64,000 nt of DNA from an uncultured Thermanaerothrix sp. Its GTDB lineage: Bacteria > Chloroflexota > Anaerolineae > Anaerolineales > Anaerolineaceae. The stretch lies in assembly GCF_938028735.1 (NCBI RefSeq), contig NZ_CALIMF010000011.1:62001-126000 (forward strand), given 5' to 3'. The notes below the pieces were generated by a model. The model saw nothing but the letters and a program-made list of their open reading frames with translations. It made no database searches and was not told the origin of the DNA. The translations under genes were made by a program, and so were the position numbers. Shown one piece after another: positions 43,941 to 53,346 of the stretch (its first letter is position 1; every line of letters begins with the position of its first letter).

Positions 43941-46003
43941 GGGGATGCGGTTCCTCCCACCTCTTTGACCACGCAAAAAACCGCCCCTGCGCGCCCCACC
44001 GTGTAGCGCACTGGATCCTCCGGGTGGTGGGTCAAATCCTGATTGTAGCGGGTGATGAGCAATAACAGACTGCCTGGGTAGGTGGTGTCGTCGGCCGGGT
44101 CAAAGCCTTGCACAGTCACTGCCGGATCCGCATAGCGGCGCGCAATCTGGGATTGACGCAGGACAAAAAGGGTCACCGGATGAGTCCTGGCCTCCGCATT
44201 GACCAGGCGTAGAGTCTCTTTGTAACACGTCAGCCAATAGTCGGTCTCGTAACGGCGAAATGCCCCTCCTACCCCGCCGATGAACGCGTTGTAGTAAGTA
44301 TACGGATAGGGATGCAGGCGCACCAGGCCAATCACCCCCGGCAAGAGCACCAGCACGCCCAGCCCCAAACGCTGCCACGTCTGGCGCAAACGCCCAAACA
44401 GCGCATCCAGACCCAACCCGGCTAGCAGAAAAAGCGGCGGCAGCAAGAAGAGAAAGTGACGGTATCCGTCGTACATGGGTGGTTGGCGCCATAAGACGTA
44501 GGCCAGGGGCAGACCAACCCAAAGGAGAACAATCAAAAAGGAGCGCCACTCCAGACGCCGCTGCCAGAAATGCATCAGTGCTACCCCCAGCCCAAGTGCC
44601 AGTAACGGGAAGACCGGCTCGGTCAGGGTCAGCCCCAACAACATCGGCAGGTAACTCCGCGGGAGCTGATTGGAAGGATACACCTGCCCGTTGAAGAGCA
44701 CCGGTAGGATGTGTGGATTATTTGCCATGTGACGGGCCACTTCGATCCATCGGGCCAGGGGATGATCCCAGAGGAACGGCCAGGTCATGTAAGTCACCCC
44801 CGCCGCTATCAGACCGTAGGCCAGCAGGGGTTTCCAACTGCGCGGGTAGGGCTGAAGGAGAAAGTAAAGCACCACCAATGCGCCAGCCAACGGTCCCAAC
44901 ACCCGAACCGAGGTCAGCAACCCGAGGGCCAGCGCCGCCGCGCCCAGGCGCCAGCCCACCTTGCGCCACTGCCAAGGCACGCCGAGTGGCCAGCGCCATT
45001 GTGGCCAGGTGGGCAAGGGGGTCAGACGGGCATACAAGGCATGTCCCAGGCGCCGCATTCCTACCGGCCAGATCAGCCCCGCGAGTGCATGGAGCACCAA
45101 CGGTGTGCTCAGCACGGTCAATCCCGTGCGCAGGCGCACAAAGAGCACCCAAGCCTTGCGAACATAAGCCTCCGGTGGCGTCTCGGGTGCACGGGCGGCC
45201 ACCCAGAGGAACCCCCGCCCCAGCAAGCTATCCGGTGCTGCCTGATACGCCGCTAGTACCAAGGCGCGAATTCCCTCCCGGATCGGCGCTGCCACGAGAT
45301 AGGTAAGCAACACTATACCCCCTACCACCAGCACCATCACCCGCCACGGTGTCCGTCGCCGCGGGGTGACACCTTTCCTCGGCAGCACTTCCTCGGTGGG
45401 AGCCACAGAAGTGGGTGACTTTAAATGATCCACCAGGGTCAGCCCACTTTCCACGGTTAGGATGAAGAAAACCATGAACGGCATATCCTTGGGGTTGATG
45501 AACCCATGCCCCCACACCACAGGCTGAGTGGCGAAGAGCGCAGCAGCCCCCAACGCCGCTCCGGGACGCATCCAGCGACGCGCCAGTTTGTAGAAGACCC
45601 CAACGCCGATCTGCAGGGTAAGGAAATTGACCAGGTGCCACCATTCATCCCGATGCACACCGGTCATGGGCAACTGGCGCAGAACATCCACCAACGGACG
45701 TGCCAGCAGAAGGTAAGCCGGCCCATAATACTTGTGGTCGCTAGCGCTCGGCCCGTAGGCGTTCTCAAGGTCAAAATTCCCGCTCAGGCGCGCCGAGATG
45801 GAGTAGGCGTAATCCACCGCATCGCCATAGGCATAATACAGCGGCTCATCCCAAGCAAAGCCGAAGTCATCAAACGTGAAGAGAGCAATCACCAGGTTGA
45901 GCAGGATTAACCCCAGCAGCCCGCGGCGAGCGGGATCGTGCGAGATGAAAGAAGGGCTGGTAAAAACCTTAGGTCTATCCACGGTCTCAGAGGAGCTACA
46001 CAC
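43937..46003 (-). CDS. Large membrane glycosyltransferase, GT39-like
   Basis: A 688-aa polytopic protein. The first loop has FDDFGFAWDEPLYYAYGDAV, the GT-C DE/DD signature of dolichol/undecaprenyl-phosphate sugar transferases. Near the middle come PFMVFFILTVESGL and YMTWPFLWDHPLARW, the latter typical of GT39 relatives. An extended cytoplasmic insertion around ~205-330 lies between helices. The start appears to be GTG at 46003 without a clear Shine-Dalgarno, so it is uncertain. Co-transcribed with the next GT gene. Confidence 0.75.
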   Translation of the reverse strand: MCSSSETVDRPKVFTSPSFISHDPARRGLLGLILLNLVIALFTFDDFGFAWDEPLYYAYGDAVDYAYSISARLSGNFDLENAYGPSASDHKYYGPAYLLLARPLVDVLRQLPMTGVHRDEWWHLVNFLTLQIGVGVFYKLARRWMRPGAALGAAALFATQPVVWGHGFINPKDMPFMVFFILTVESGLTLVDHLKSPTSVAPTEEVLPRKGVTPRRRTPWRVMVLVVGGIVLLTYLVAAPIREGIRALVLAAYQAAPDSLLGRGFLWVAARAPETPPEAYVRKAWVLFVRLRTGLTVLSTPLVLHALAGLIWPVGMRRLGHALYARLTPLPTWPQWRWPLGVPWQWRKVGWRLGAAALALGLLTSVRVLGPLAGALVVLYFLLQPYPRSWKPLLAYGLIAAGVTYMTWPFLWDHPLARWIEVARHMANNPHILPVLFNGQVYPSNQLPRSYLPMLLGLTLTEPVFPLLALGLGVALMHFWQRRLEWRSFLIVLLWVGLPLAYVLWRQPPMYDGYRHFLFLLPPLFLLAGLGLDALFGRLRQTWQRLGLGVLVLLPGVIGLVRLHPYPYTYYNAFIGGVGGAFRRYETDYWLTCYKETLRLVNAEARTHPVTLFVLRQSQIARRYADPAVTVQGFDPADDTTYPGSLLLLITRYNQDLTHHPEDPVRYTVGRAGAVFCVVKEVGGTASP

Positions 46004-46255
46004 AGGGAATGTGTTTGAATTTTACAACAACTTATGGCCTTGCTTGAAGCCGCTACCCCATTTTTTGGGCAGGACATTTTGGAATGACCTTCGCGCTGGC
46101 AAACCTGTACTGGACGCCTGCCGAGAGGGGTGGGGAAGCGCACTTACGCAACACAACGAGCAACCCACTAACACTTTTGGCGCTCCCCTTCTGATACAAC
46201 CACCCGGGCTATAATAGGCGTGTGCCAAAATTCCGTTGCCTCGGGAGACTTGCTC

Positions 46256-46969
46256 ATGCACCATCTTCCCTTCACCTTTCGGCGCGCCACTCTTGAAACC
46301 TGCACCCAAGCCACCGGCACCGTGGTGGTCATTGACGTTTTGCGCGCCTTCAGCACCGCTGCCTATGCCTTTGCCGCCGGCGCTGAACGCATTTTGCTGG
46401 TTGGCGAGGTAGAGGAAGCGTTGGCCCTTAAGCAGCGCTTGCCCGGCGCCCTGATCATCGGCGAGGTCAATGGTTTCAGCGTGCCGGGGTTTGATTTTTG
46501 CAACTCACCCACTCAAATAGTCAGCCAGGATCTGTATGGGCGCACGCTCATCCAGCGCACCACCGCTGGCACGCAGGGGGTCGTGCGCAGCTGGCAAGCA
46601 CAGCACCTCCTGGCCGCCTCCCTCTGCAACGCCCGCGCAACTGCCGAATATCTGCGTCGCCTGGCGCCCACCGTCATCACCTTCGTCATCACCGGTCAGC
46701 ACGCTGAAGGGGGTGGAGAAGAGGATGCCGCCTGCGCCGACTACATCGAGGCGCTGTTAAGCGGCCAACATCCCGCCCCCGAGCCCTTCATTCAGCGGGT
46801 GCGCGAATCCCCCACTGCGCGTAAATTCCTGGCCCTTGGCAGCCCCGATTTTCCGCCCTCGGACCTGGAGTACTGCACCGCCGTTGATCGCTTTGCCTTC
46901 GCTATGGTGGTGAGCCGCACAGGGGATCTCTTCGTACTGCGGGCAATCCCACCCTCCGCACAGTCCTAA
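46256..46969 (+). CDS. comB: 2-phosphosulfolactate phosphatase (ComB family)
   Basis: A protein of about 237 aa with the ComB signatures VVIDVLRAFSTAAYAFAAGA (~22-41), FDFCNSPTQ, the TTAGTQG loop and EEDAACADYIEALL. ComB dephosphorylates 2-phosphosulfolactate in coenzyme M synthesis in methanogens. Bacteria carry homologues without making coenzyme M, where they may serve sulfolactate or another phosphoester. No comA/comC is nearby. I start at the ATG at 46256; a TATAAT at 46210-46215 makes the more upstream start at 46220 too close to the transcription start. Its stop overlaps the convergent FBPA/P gene by 4 nt. Confidence 0.82.
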   Translation: MHHLPFTFRRATLETCTQATGTVVVIDVLRAFSTAAYAFAAGAERILLVGEVEEALALKQRLPGALIIGEVNGFSVPGFDFCNSPTQIVSQDLYGRTLIQRTTAGTQGVVRSWQAQHLLAASLCNARATAEYLRRLAPTVITFVITGQHAEGGGEEDAACADYIEALLSGQHPAPEPFIQRVRESPTARKFLALGSPDFPPSDLEYCTAVDRFAFAMVVSRTGDLFVLRAIPPSAQS

Positions 46970-48066
46970 TCCTCCAACGCTTGCCAGCGTTCGGCCAGTC
47001 GTGCCATCACCTCGGGCAGGGTAGTGTATTCCATCGCCTCCATTGGCAAGCGGTGGGGCTCAAATGGCCCATGCTGGCGCAAAGCATCTGCCAGTACGTT
47101 GCACAACCGCCGCGCCTCGTCGAAACCCGGATCATCAAACAAATCGCGCGGGCCGATCAAGCGCCCTTCAGCCAGTTGGAAGCCCAGCGCGATTACGCGC
47201 GGCGGCCCATCAAAGCGGCTGGGCGTGGCATGACGCACCGGCACTGGCATTAACGGGCCGTAGTGCGAACCGCGCATCCAGCCCTCGACAATATGGGGTA
47301 GTGTAAAAGGTTCGAGCACCTCCCCCACCGCTGGAAATTCACCCTGACAGCGCACAATGCACACCGGATCATCCTTGCCCACATACTTGCCAGCAATCAG
47401 GGCCAAGCGCTGGGTGGAAGAAACGGCCGCAATGGTGCCGTGTTTGGTATAGACTGCCTTGACCATATAGCGCCCTGCCGCCCCAATGAAAACCAGCAGG
47501 TCATAAGCCTCCTCGGGGGTATCGAAAACGATGCGCCGATGCTCGAGCACATCATGGACCTCGAAGCGAAAGCCCGCGTGCATACTGGGTGAGATAACCA
47601 GCCCCGCCGTGTTGAAAGGATCGGCGAACATCTTGTACAGCGGCAAATTCCATGCCCCGGCGGAGGTTTTATCGGCCATGAAGATGACCACCGGCTCGGA
47701 GGGTCGTTCCTCAAAGGTCATTTCAGCGACGCCCGGCCCCATACCGCGCACATTACCCGAGAACGCATCGGCCAGCAGGTCCTGCCCGGCGCCATAAAGT
47801 TTGAGCCGCCGCGCTACTTCGGTGCAGGCCTTAAAGACATCCCAGGCGAGGTGGTGAATCTCCGGATGATCAGTGCTATGGCGATGGGTGAGAATAAGTT
47901 GTAAATCATCCCCGCAGGCGGTGACGTAAAAATCCAGGAGCAGGCCTTTGGCCTGCGCCTGTGCCAGCAAAGTACGCGCTTCCTCCAGCAGGGCTTCGTG
48001 GCAGGCGGAATGCCCCACAAAACCACCCACATCCGCCTTAATCACACTTAACGTTAACGTTGCCAT
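46966..48066 (-). CDS. Bifunctional fructose-1,6-bisphosphate aldolase/phosphatase, archaeal type
   Basis: A 366-aa enzyme that condenses triose phosphates and removes the C1 phosphate to give fructose-6-phosphate in gluconeogenesis. The family motifs are clear: an N-terminal SVIKADVGGFVGH, CGDDLQLILTH, FMADKTSAGAWNLPLYKMFA, the flexible lid around GRYMVKAVYTKHG and the Lys/Tyr-containing MRGSHYGPLMPV. The class (FBPA/P) is standard in archaea and in deep-branching thermophilic bacteria and makes gluconeogenesis unidirectional. Monocistronic; its start at 48066 lies 316 nt from thrC. Confidence 0.92.
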   Translation of the reverse strand: MATLTLSVIKADVGGFVGHSACHEALLEEARTLLAQAQAKGLLLDFYVTACGDDLQLILTHRHSTDHPEIHHLAWDVFKACTEVARRLKLYGAGQDLLADAFSGNVRGMGPGVAEMTFEERPSEPVVIFMADKTSAGAWNLPLYKMFADPFNTAGLVISPSMHAGFRFEVHDVLEHRRIVFDTPEEAYDLLVFIGAAGRYMVKAVYTKHGTIAAVSSTQRLALIAGKYVGKDDPVCIVRCQGEFPAVGEVLEPFTLPHIVEGWMRGSHYGPLMPVPVRHATPSRFDGPPRVIALGFQLAEGRLIGPRDLFDDPGFDEARRLCNVLADALRQHGPFEPHRLPMEAMEYTTLPEVMARLAERWQALED

Positions 48067-48382
48067 GGCGCCCTCCCTTCATTCAGGTTACACGGCAACG
48101 ATGGTGGCAAGCACGACGCAATTCTTATTAACATTATGGCACGATGGAAGATGGGATTCAATCCTTAAAACCCATATTTGCAAGGCGTCAACATCCACGC
48201 TCCCTACTCAGGCCTTGGCGCGGGGTACTTTCCAAAGGTTTCGCTTGGATTTCGAGTCCCCCCCACCTCTATTAAACGAAAATCTTGCTCTTATGAGGCC
48301 TACTGAAACAAGGTCATCTTTTCGTTTTTGGGTATAATCAATCCAATCCCCCATGGCACCCTACTGACCGCTGAGGTCTATC
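48067..48382. other. Intergenic region between divergent FBPA/P and thrC
   Basis: This 316-nt gap holds no credible reading frame. The plus strand has a TATAAT at 48333-48338, about 45 nt before the thrC ATG, with no good -35. No T-box, leader peptide or terminator-like hairpin is visible, so I see nothing that would explain threonine-responsive control. Confidence 0.6.
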
Positions 48383-49450
48383 ATGGAAATGCCCTACTCT
48401 GGCTTGCTGCACCGCTACCGAGACTGGCTAGACCTGCCGACTCATACCCGCCCCGTCTCGCTATTAGAAGGTAATACCCCTCTGATCCCCATGCCGCGCC
48501 TGGCCGAAGAACTCGGCGGCGGCTTTGAACTTTATGTTAAGTACGAAGGGCTGAATCCCAGCGGCTCGTTCAAGGACCGCGGGATGACGGCAGCCATCAG
48601 CGAGGCACTCGGGCGTGGGGTGCACGCGGTGATCTGCGCCTCTACCGGCAACACCGCCGCCTCAGCCGCGGCCTATGCCGCCCGCGCCGGCTTACGGGCC
48701 ATTGTGCTCATCCCCCAGGGCAAAGTAGCCCTGGGCAAACTGGCCGGGGCACTCGCTTACGGTGCCGAAGTCATTCAGATCGAGGGCTCCTTCGATGACG
48801 CCCTGGCACTGGTGGTCGAGATCAGTCAGAAATACCCCATCGCGCTGGTCAATTCACTCAACCCCTACCGCCTGGAAGGCCAGAAAACCGCCGCCTTTGA
48901 GATTTGCGATACCCTCGGCGCCGCACCCGATTGGCTGTGCCTACCGGTGGGCAATGCCGGCAACATCACCGCTTACTGGATGGGCTTTCGTCAATACCAC
49001 GCCAGGCGGGAGAGCGGCTTGCCACGCCTTCTGGGCGTGCAGGCCGCCGGTGCGGCCCCGCTGGTTCGGGGGCACCCGGTCGAAAAGCCTGAGACAGTCG
49101 CCACGGCCATCCGCATCGGGCGACCGGCGCGCGGTGAACAGGCCTTGCAAGCCGCCGAAGAATCGGGGGGGCGCATTATTGCCGTCACCGATGACGAAAT
49201 CCTGGCTATGCAACGCCGCCTGGCGTCCCATGGGGTATGGGTCGAACCGGCTTCGGCTGCCGGATTGGCCGGCCTGGCCCATGAGATTGCCGCCGGCCGC
49301 CTCAACCCCCGCGGGCAACGCATCGTGGCCGTGTGCACTGGCCACGGCCTCAAAGACCCCGATATTGTCACCCGCTGGAGCACACCCCCGCGCACCTTGC
49401 CGGCCAACCTACAAGCGCTGACCGAGGCATTACTGGCAGAGGCGGCATGA
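48383..49450 (+). CDS. thrC: Threonine synthase
   Basis: PLP enzyme that converts O-phosphohomoserine to threonine. The 355-aa protein has the PLP lysine in NPSGSFKDRGM (Lys64), the phosphate-binding CASTGNTAASAAAYAARAGL and the C-terminal VAVCTGHGLKDP typical of the short, archaeal/plant-like threonine synthases. It is followed immediately by thrB (ATGA overlap at 49447-49450), which makes its substrate. Confidence 0.95.
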   Translation: MEMPYSGLLHRYRDWLDLPTHTRPVSLLEGNTPLIPMPRLAEELGGGFELYVKYEGLNPSGSFKDRGMTAAISEALGRGVHAVICASTGNTAASAAAYAARAGLRAIVLIPQGKVALGKLAGALAYGAEVIQIEGSFDDALALVVEISQKYPIALVNSLNPYRLEGQKTAAFEICDTLGAAPDWLCLPVGNAGNITAYWMGFRQYHARRESGLPRLLGVQAAGAAPLVRGHPVEKPETVATAIRIGRPARGEQALQAAEESGGRIIAVTDDEILAMQRRLASHGVWVEPASAAGLAGLAHEIAAGRLNPRGQRIVAVCTGHGLKDPDIVTRWSTPPRTLPANLQALTEALLAEAA

Positions 49451-50373
49451 GTGAGCCCTGGATCCACGTACGCGTGCCGGCCACCACGGCCAACCTTGGG
49501 CCCGGTTTTGACACCTTGGGCCTAGCGCTCGATCTATGGAACGAGGCTTGGGTGCGCCCAGCACCCAGCGTGCAGGTACGCGTCTTTGGTGAGGGCGTGG
49601 CATTGCCCCTTGAGGCGAACCGCATGGTGCAGGCCATCCATTATTTTTATCAGCGCGTGGTTGGGCACGCCCCTCCGCCTTTAGAAATCGTGCAGTACAA
49701 TCGCATCCCTTTGAGCTCAGGGCTGGGTTCCAGCGCTGCCGCCGCGCTGAGCGGATTGCTGGCCGCTGGTGCCCTCAGTGGTCATCTCCCGGATACTGCA
49801 ACCTTGCTACGCCTGGCTACCGACCTGGAGGGGCACGCCGATAACGCCGCCGCGGCGTTGTTAGGCGGGTTGGTGGTCGTAATTAGCGAAGGAGATGACC
49901 TGTTCACCCACCGCTTTACCCCGGCGCCCTGGCAGGTTGCGATAGCGCTGCCAAACGTTGCTCTCTCCACAGCAGCAGCCCGCGCCGCGCTGCCTCGGCA
50001 AATCCCCCTGGAGCAAGCCGTCTATAACTTGGGGCGCACGGCGCTGGTGGTGCAGGCACTCCTGCAAGGAGATTTGACCCTGCTGCGCCGGGCCATGCGC
50101 GACCGTCTCCATCAGCCCTATCGTTTACCGCTCATCCCCGGCGCTGCAGATGCGATCGAGCGCGCGGTTCATCACGGCGCTGCAGCCGCCCTCTCCGGCG
50201 CCGGGCCAAGCGTGATTGCCTTTGCTCATTCCGAGATCGCCGTCATTGCCAATGCGATGCAAGCGGCCTTCCGTTCCGCCGGCGTGGACACCCGCACCTG
50301 GACACTTGCTCTCAGCCCGAGCGGTGCCACCTGGGCCTGGATCGAGGCCCCGACCATCCCCTCTATGGAATAG
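49447..50373 (+). CDS. thrB: Homoserine kinase
   Basis: GHMP kinase of 308 aa that phosphorylates homoserine. It has the N-terminal VRVPATTANLGPGFDTLGLA, the ATP-binding IPLSSGLGSSAAAALSGLL (~90-108) and the C-terminal GAAAALSGAGPSVIAFAH. The start at 49447 overlaps the thrC stop. The frame is open further upstream to 49333, but that part is shadow of thrC. Confidence 0.95.
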   Translation: MSEPWIHVRVPATTANLGPGFDTLGLALDLWNEAWVRPAPSVQVRVFGEGVALPLEANRMVQAIHYFYQRVVGHAPPPLEIVQYNRIPLSSGLGSSAAAALSGLLAAGALSGHLPDTATLLRLATDLEGHADNAAAALLGGLVVVISEGDDLFTHRFTPAPWQVAIALPNVALSTAAARAALPRQIPLEQAVYNLGRTALVVQALLQGDLTLLRRAMRDRLHQPYRLPLIPGAADAIERAVHHGAAAALSGAGPSVIAFAHSEIAVIANAMQAAFRSAGVDTRTWTLALSPSGATWAWIEAPTIPSME

Positions 50374-50378
50374 AGACT

Positions 50379-51014
50379 ATGCGTGCTTTTCGCGACCTCC
50401 CTCCCAACTATCGCCCGTATGGCGAGCTCAACCTGGATAACTCACGCTTGCTCTTGGTGATGAATTTGCTGGGTCTGGGCTTATTGGTCGCAGCGGGTGG
50501 GCTATTTGCGATGCTGATCAACGCCCTGCGCCCGCACACGGGCGAATTTGTCTGGATCGTGTGGGGTGGCAACACGATATCGACGATCGGCCAGGTTGTG
50601 GCGCTGGTCGGGCTATTGCTCTTAATGATTGTCCTTCATGAGGGCTTTCATGGCCTGGCGTTTTGGTTCTTCACCCATGATCGCCCACAGTTTACCTTCA
50701 AGGGCTGGTATGCCTCGGCCTCGGCACCAGGCTGGTACTTCACCCTCCCCGCTTATGCCTTGATCGGACTGCTTCCTCTGTTCGGGATTAGCCTGCTGGG
50801 GTTAGCGGCGGTGTTACTTGTGCCCGAATCCTGGGTGGTGCCTCTATGGGCGTTTATGACCATCAACGCCGCCGGCGCCGTCGGCGACCTCCTGATGGTT
50901 GGCTGGGTGCTGCGCCTACCCCGCGGTGCATTGGTGCAGGATTTTCATACTCGTACCGTGGCGTATGTGCCCCAATCCGTCCCGCCCACGCCCGAACATG
51001 TACCCAGCCGCTAA
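50379..51014 (+). CDS. DUF3267-family putative membrane metalloprotease
   Basis: A 211-aa protein with four to five TM helices. A HEGFH zinc motif (HExxH, ~87-91) lies at the end of the second helix, and a later helix contains NAAGAVGDLLMV, in line with DUF3267 proteins, which resemble site-2 proteases. It starts 5 nt after thrB but is unlikely to share its function. Substrate unknown. Confidence 0.75.
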   Translation: MRAFRDLPPNYRPYGELNLDNSRLLLVMNLLGLGLLVAAGGLFAMLINALRPHTGEFVWIVWGGNTISTIGQVVALVGLLLLMIVLHEGFHGLAFWFFTHDRPQFTFKGWYASASAPGWYFTLPAYALIGLLPLFGISLLGLAAVLLVPESWVVPLWAFMTINAAGAVGDLLMVGWVLRLPRGALVQDFHTRTVAYVPQSVPPTPEHVPSR

Positions 51015-51165
51015 AACGGGGCGGCTTCGCCGGACAAGCGCCCGGACACGAGCACCGTCACTCCCTGGATGTACCCCTGCCAATGCAAAGCCGGCCAAGC
51101 GGCAACACGTGTGGTATCATAGGCGCGGTTAACCTCGTGCATTCCCTTTTATTGAGGCCTCTTCC

Positions 51166-51933
51166 GTGGACTGGCTGTCTTACCTCAGCATTACCCTGGC
51201 CGCGGTAGCTGCTGGGGCGGTCAATGCCCTGGCGGGCGGCGGCACGCTAATCACCTTCCCAACGCTGATGGCTGTGGGCATACCAGCGGTGGTCGCCAAT
51301 GTCACGAACACGGTGGCCTTACTACCGGGTTATTTGGGCGGCACCTGGGCGCAACGGACCGACCTCCAAGGGCAGAGGCGGCGCCTGCAAGTGCTCCTAC
51401 CTGCCGCACTGGCGGGCGGCCTAGTCGGGGGATTGTTGCTCCTGCTCAGCGGCGAACGGCTCTTTCGTGCCCTCGTGCCCTATCTAATTCTCTTTGCCTC
51501 GCTCTTGCTGGCGGTGCAAGATGAAATCCGCAAGCGGGTATTTTCCACCTCTGGCGAGGCCAACCCGCCCGCTCGCTCGCGCGAAGCGCTGGCGGTCTTA
51601 CCCGTGTTCCTGGCCGCCATTTACGGGGGCTACTTCGGCGCCGGACTGAGCGTGATCCTGCTGGCCGTGCTGGGATTGGTGCTGGAAGATACGCTCACCC
51701 GCCTCAACGCGCTCAAACAGGGGCTTTCGCTGGCCACCAACCTCACCGCGGCGCTGTACTTCATTTTCTCCGGACGAGTCTTGTGGCCGGCGGCGCTGGT
51801 CATGGCCGGTGGGGCACTGCTGGGGGGCATGCTGGGGGGCCTCCTGGCCGGACGGGTCAAACCTATTGTCTTGCGCTGGCTGGTGGTGAGCATCGGCTGT
51901 ATCGTGGCCGCCATTTACTTCGTGCGCGGGTAA
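51166..51933 (+). CDS. Sulfite exporter TauE/SafE-family membrane protein
   Basis: A 255-aa eight-helix protein with the TauE/SafE repeats: first [24 protein letters not shown] followed by [18 protein letters not shown], and in the second half [19 protein letters not shown] with [20 protein letters not shown]. The family exports sulfite, organosulfonates or related anions. GTG start at 51166. Solute not determined. Confidence 0.9.
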   Translation: MDWLSYLSITLAAVAAGAVNALAGGGTLITFPTLMAVGIPAVVANVTNTVALLPGYLGGTWAQRTDLQGQRRRLQVLLPAALAGGLVGGLLLLLSGERLFRALVPYLILFASLLLAVQDEIRKRVFSTSGEANPPARSREALAVLPVFLAAIYGGYFGAGLSVILLAVLGLVLEDTLTRLNALKQGLSLATNLTAALYFIFSGRVLWPAALVMAGGALLGGMLGGLLAGRVKPIVLRWLVVSIGCIVAAIYFVRG

Positions 51934-51948
51934 CCTTGCCCCTACCCG

Positions 51949-51957
51949 TGCTAAAAT
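51949..51957 (+). promoter_or_regulatory. Extended -10 six bases before a start codon (leaderless candidate)
   Basis: TGCTAAAAT (51949-51957) ends 6 nt before the ATG at 51964, so transcription would begin at or next to the start codon. No Shine-Dalgarno is visible. Confidence 0.5.
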
Positions 51958-51963
51958 ACCCTT

Positions 51964-52764
51964 ATGAGATCGTCTTTCTGGCGGGCACTCACGCGCCCAG
52001 CGCTGGTAGCGGCGTTCCTAGGCGTGCTGACGGCTTGGGCGTGGTTCACCCCACCGGGCTTACTGGGCAAAGCCGATGCCATCGGTTACGCCGTCTGCCA
52101 CCGCAGTCCGGCACATTCGTTTTTTGTGGGAGAGACGCAACTGCCCCTGTGCGCCCGTTGTAGCGGCACCTTTTTGAGCGCCCTCATCGGCATGGTCTTC
52201 CAACTACAGCGGGGGCGGCGTAGTCTGTTCCCACCCCGCCCCCTGCGCTGGGGGGTGGTGGCTTTAGTCGCCTTTTTTGTCCTCGATGGGGTTAATTCCT
52301 TCCTCAGCCTGCTGCCGGGCGCACCTGCACTCTATCCGCCGCAGAATATCCTACGCCTGGTCAGTGGTAGTGGTTTCGGCACTGCATTGGCCGTCTTATT
52401 TTATCCGTTTCTCAATCAAATCCTGTGGGTACAGCCGATCCCAGAACCAGCCCTGGCTACGCCACGGCAGGGGTTGGGACTGTTCGCCGTTGTCGCTTTA
52501 GGCGCATTGGGAATTTACGCGCGCTTGCCCGGACTGACCCTTCCTCTAGCACTGCTCAGTGCTGCCGGGGTTCTGCTGCTACTGAGCCTGTGTTACACCC
52601 TGCTGTGGGTGATCATGTTCCGGCGCGAGGGCACGTTCCACAACTGGCGCTCAGCGCGCTGGTTCCTGCTGGCCGGGCTGACCACCGCCTGGCTACAAGT
52701 GGCTCTGGTGGATGCGGTGCGCTATGGCCTTACTGGCACCTGGGCCGGCTTTGCCCTCCCCTGA
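51964..52764 (+). CDS. DUF2085 membrane protein
   Basis: A 266-aa protein with about six TM helices. It has the DUF2085 signature CHRSPAHSFFVGETQLPLCARCSG (~44-67), with a Cys-His and CxxC arrangement that might bind metal. The family has no known function. No ribosome binding site is visible, in agreement with a leaderless mRNA from the -10 at 51949-51957. Confidence 0.82.
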   Translation: MRSSFWRALTRPALVAAFLGVLTAWAWFTPPGLLGKADAIGYAVCHRSPAHSFFVGETQLPLCARCSGTFLSALIGMVFQLQRGRRSLFPPRPLRWGVVALVAFFVLDGVNSFLSLLPGAPALYPPQNILRLVSGSGFGTALAVLFYPFLNQILWVQPIPEPALATPRQGLGLFAVVALGALGIYARLPGLTLPLALLSAAGVLLLLSLCYTLLWVIMFRREGTFHNWRSARWFLLAGLTTAWLQVALVDAVRYGLTGTWAGFALP

Positions 52765-52779
52765 GGAGAAAGGAAGGGA

Positions 52780-53343
52780 ATGATGGAAGTCCTGGGTATT
52801 CTCTCGGCATTCGGCCTTTCCGCCAGCGCGGGGCTGAACGCCTACATCCCGCTGCTGGTGGTGGCACTGCTCGGGCGTTTCACCAACCTCATTACCCTGC
52901 GCCCACCCTGGGATACGCTCAGCAACGGCTGGATTATCGCTCTGCTGGTGCTACTGGCGCTCATCGAATTCTTCGCTGATAAAATCCCCGCCGTTAATCA
53001 CCTGAATGACCTTCTCCAGACTTTTGTGCGCCCGACGGCCGGTGCCATCGTTTTTGCCGCCAGCGCCAACGTCATCACCGAGATTCACCCCGTGCTGGCA
53101 CTGGCGCTGGGGCTGCTGGTGGCAGGAGGCGTGCACGCGACCAAGGCCCTGGCCGTGCGCCCGGCGGTCACCGCTACCACGGGCGGAGCGGGTAACGTGC
53201 CGATCAGCCTTCTGGAAGACCTCACCGCGGCGCTGGTTTCCATTCTTGCGGTGGTAGTACCCGTTGTAATTGCCTGTGGGCTGATCGTCGTCACCTCATG
53301 GATAGTGTTTCGATTTTACCGGCGGGCCAAGCAAGCCACCTAG
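52780..53343 (+). CDS. DUF4126 membrane protein
   Basis: A 187-aa protein with about five hydrophobic segments and the DUF4126 pattern: SAFGLSASAGLNAYIPLLVV at the N-terminus, LIEFFADKIPAVNHLNDLLQ and TEIHPVLALALGLLVAGGVHATKA. The function of the family is unknown; the repeated glycine-rich helices suggest a transporter or channel. A GAGGAGAAAGGAAGG stretch precedes the ATG at 52780. Convergent with the next gene (3-nt gap). Confidence 0.82.
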   Translation: MMEVLGILSAFGLSASAGLNAYIPLLVVALLGRFTNLITLRPPWDTLSNGWIIALLVLLALIEFFADKIPAVNHLNDLLQTFVRPTAGAIVFAASANVITEIHPVLALALGLLVAGGVHATKALAVRPAVTATTGGAGNVPISLLEDLTAALVSILAVVVPVVIACGLIVVTSWIVFRFYRRAKQAT

Positions 53344-53346
53344 CCC

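Noticed and set aside
48067-48382. T-box or threonine attenuator in front of thrC
   Set aside because: No leader peptide with Thr codons, no T-box sequence and no terminator hairpin are visible.
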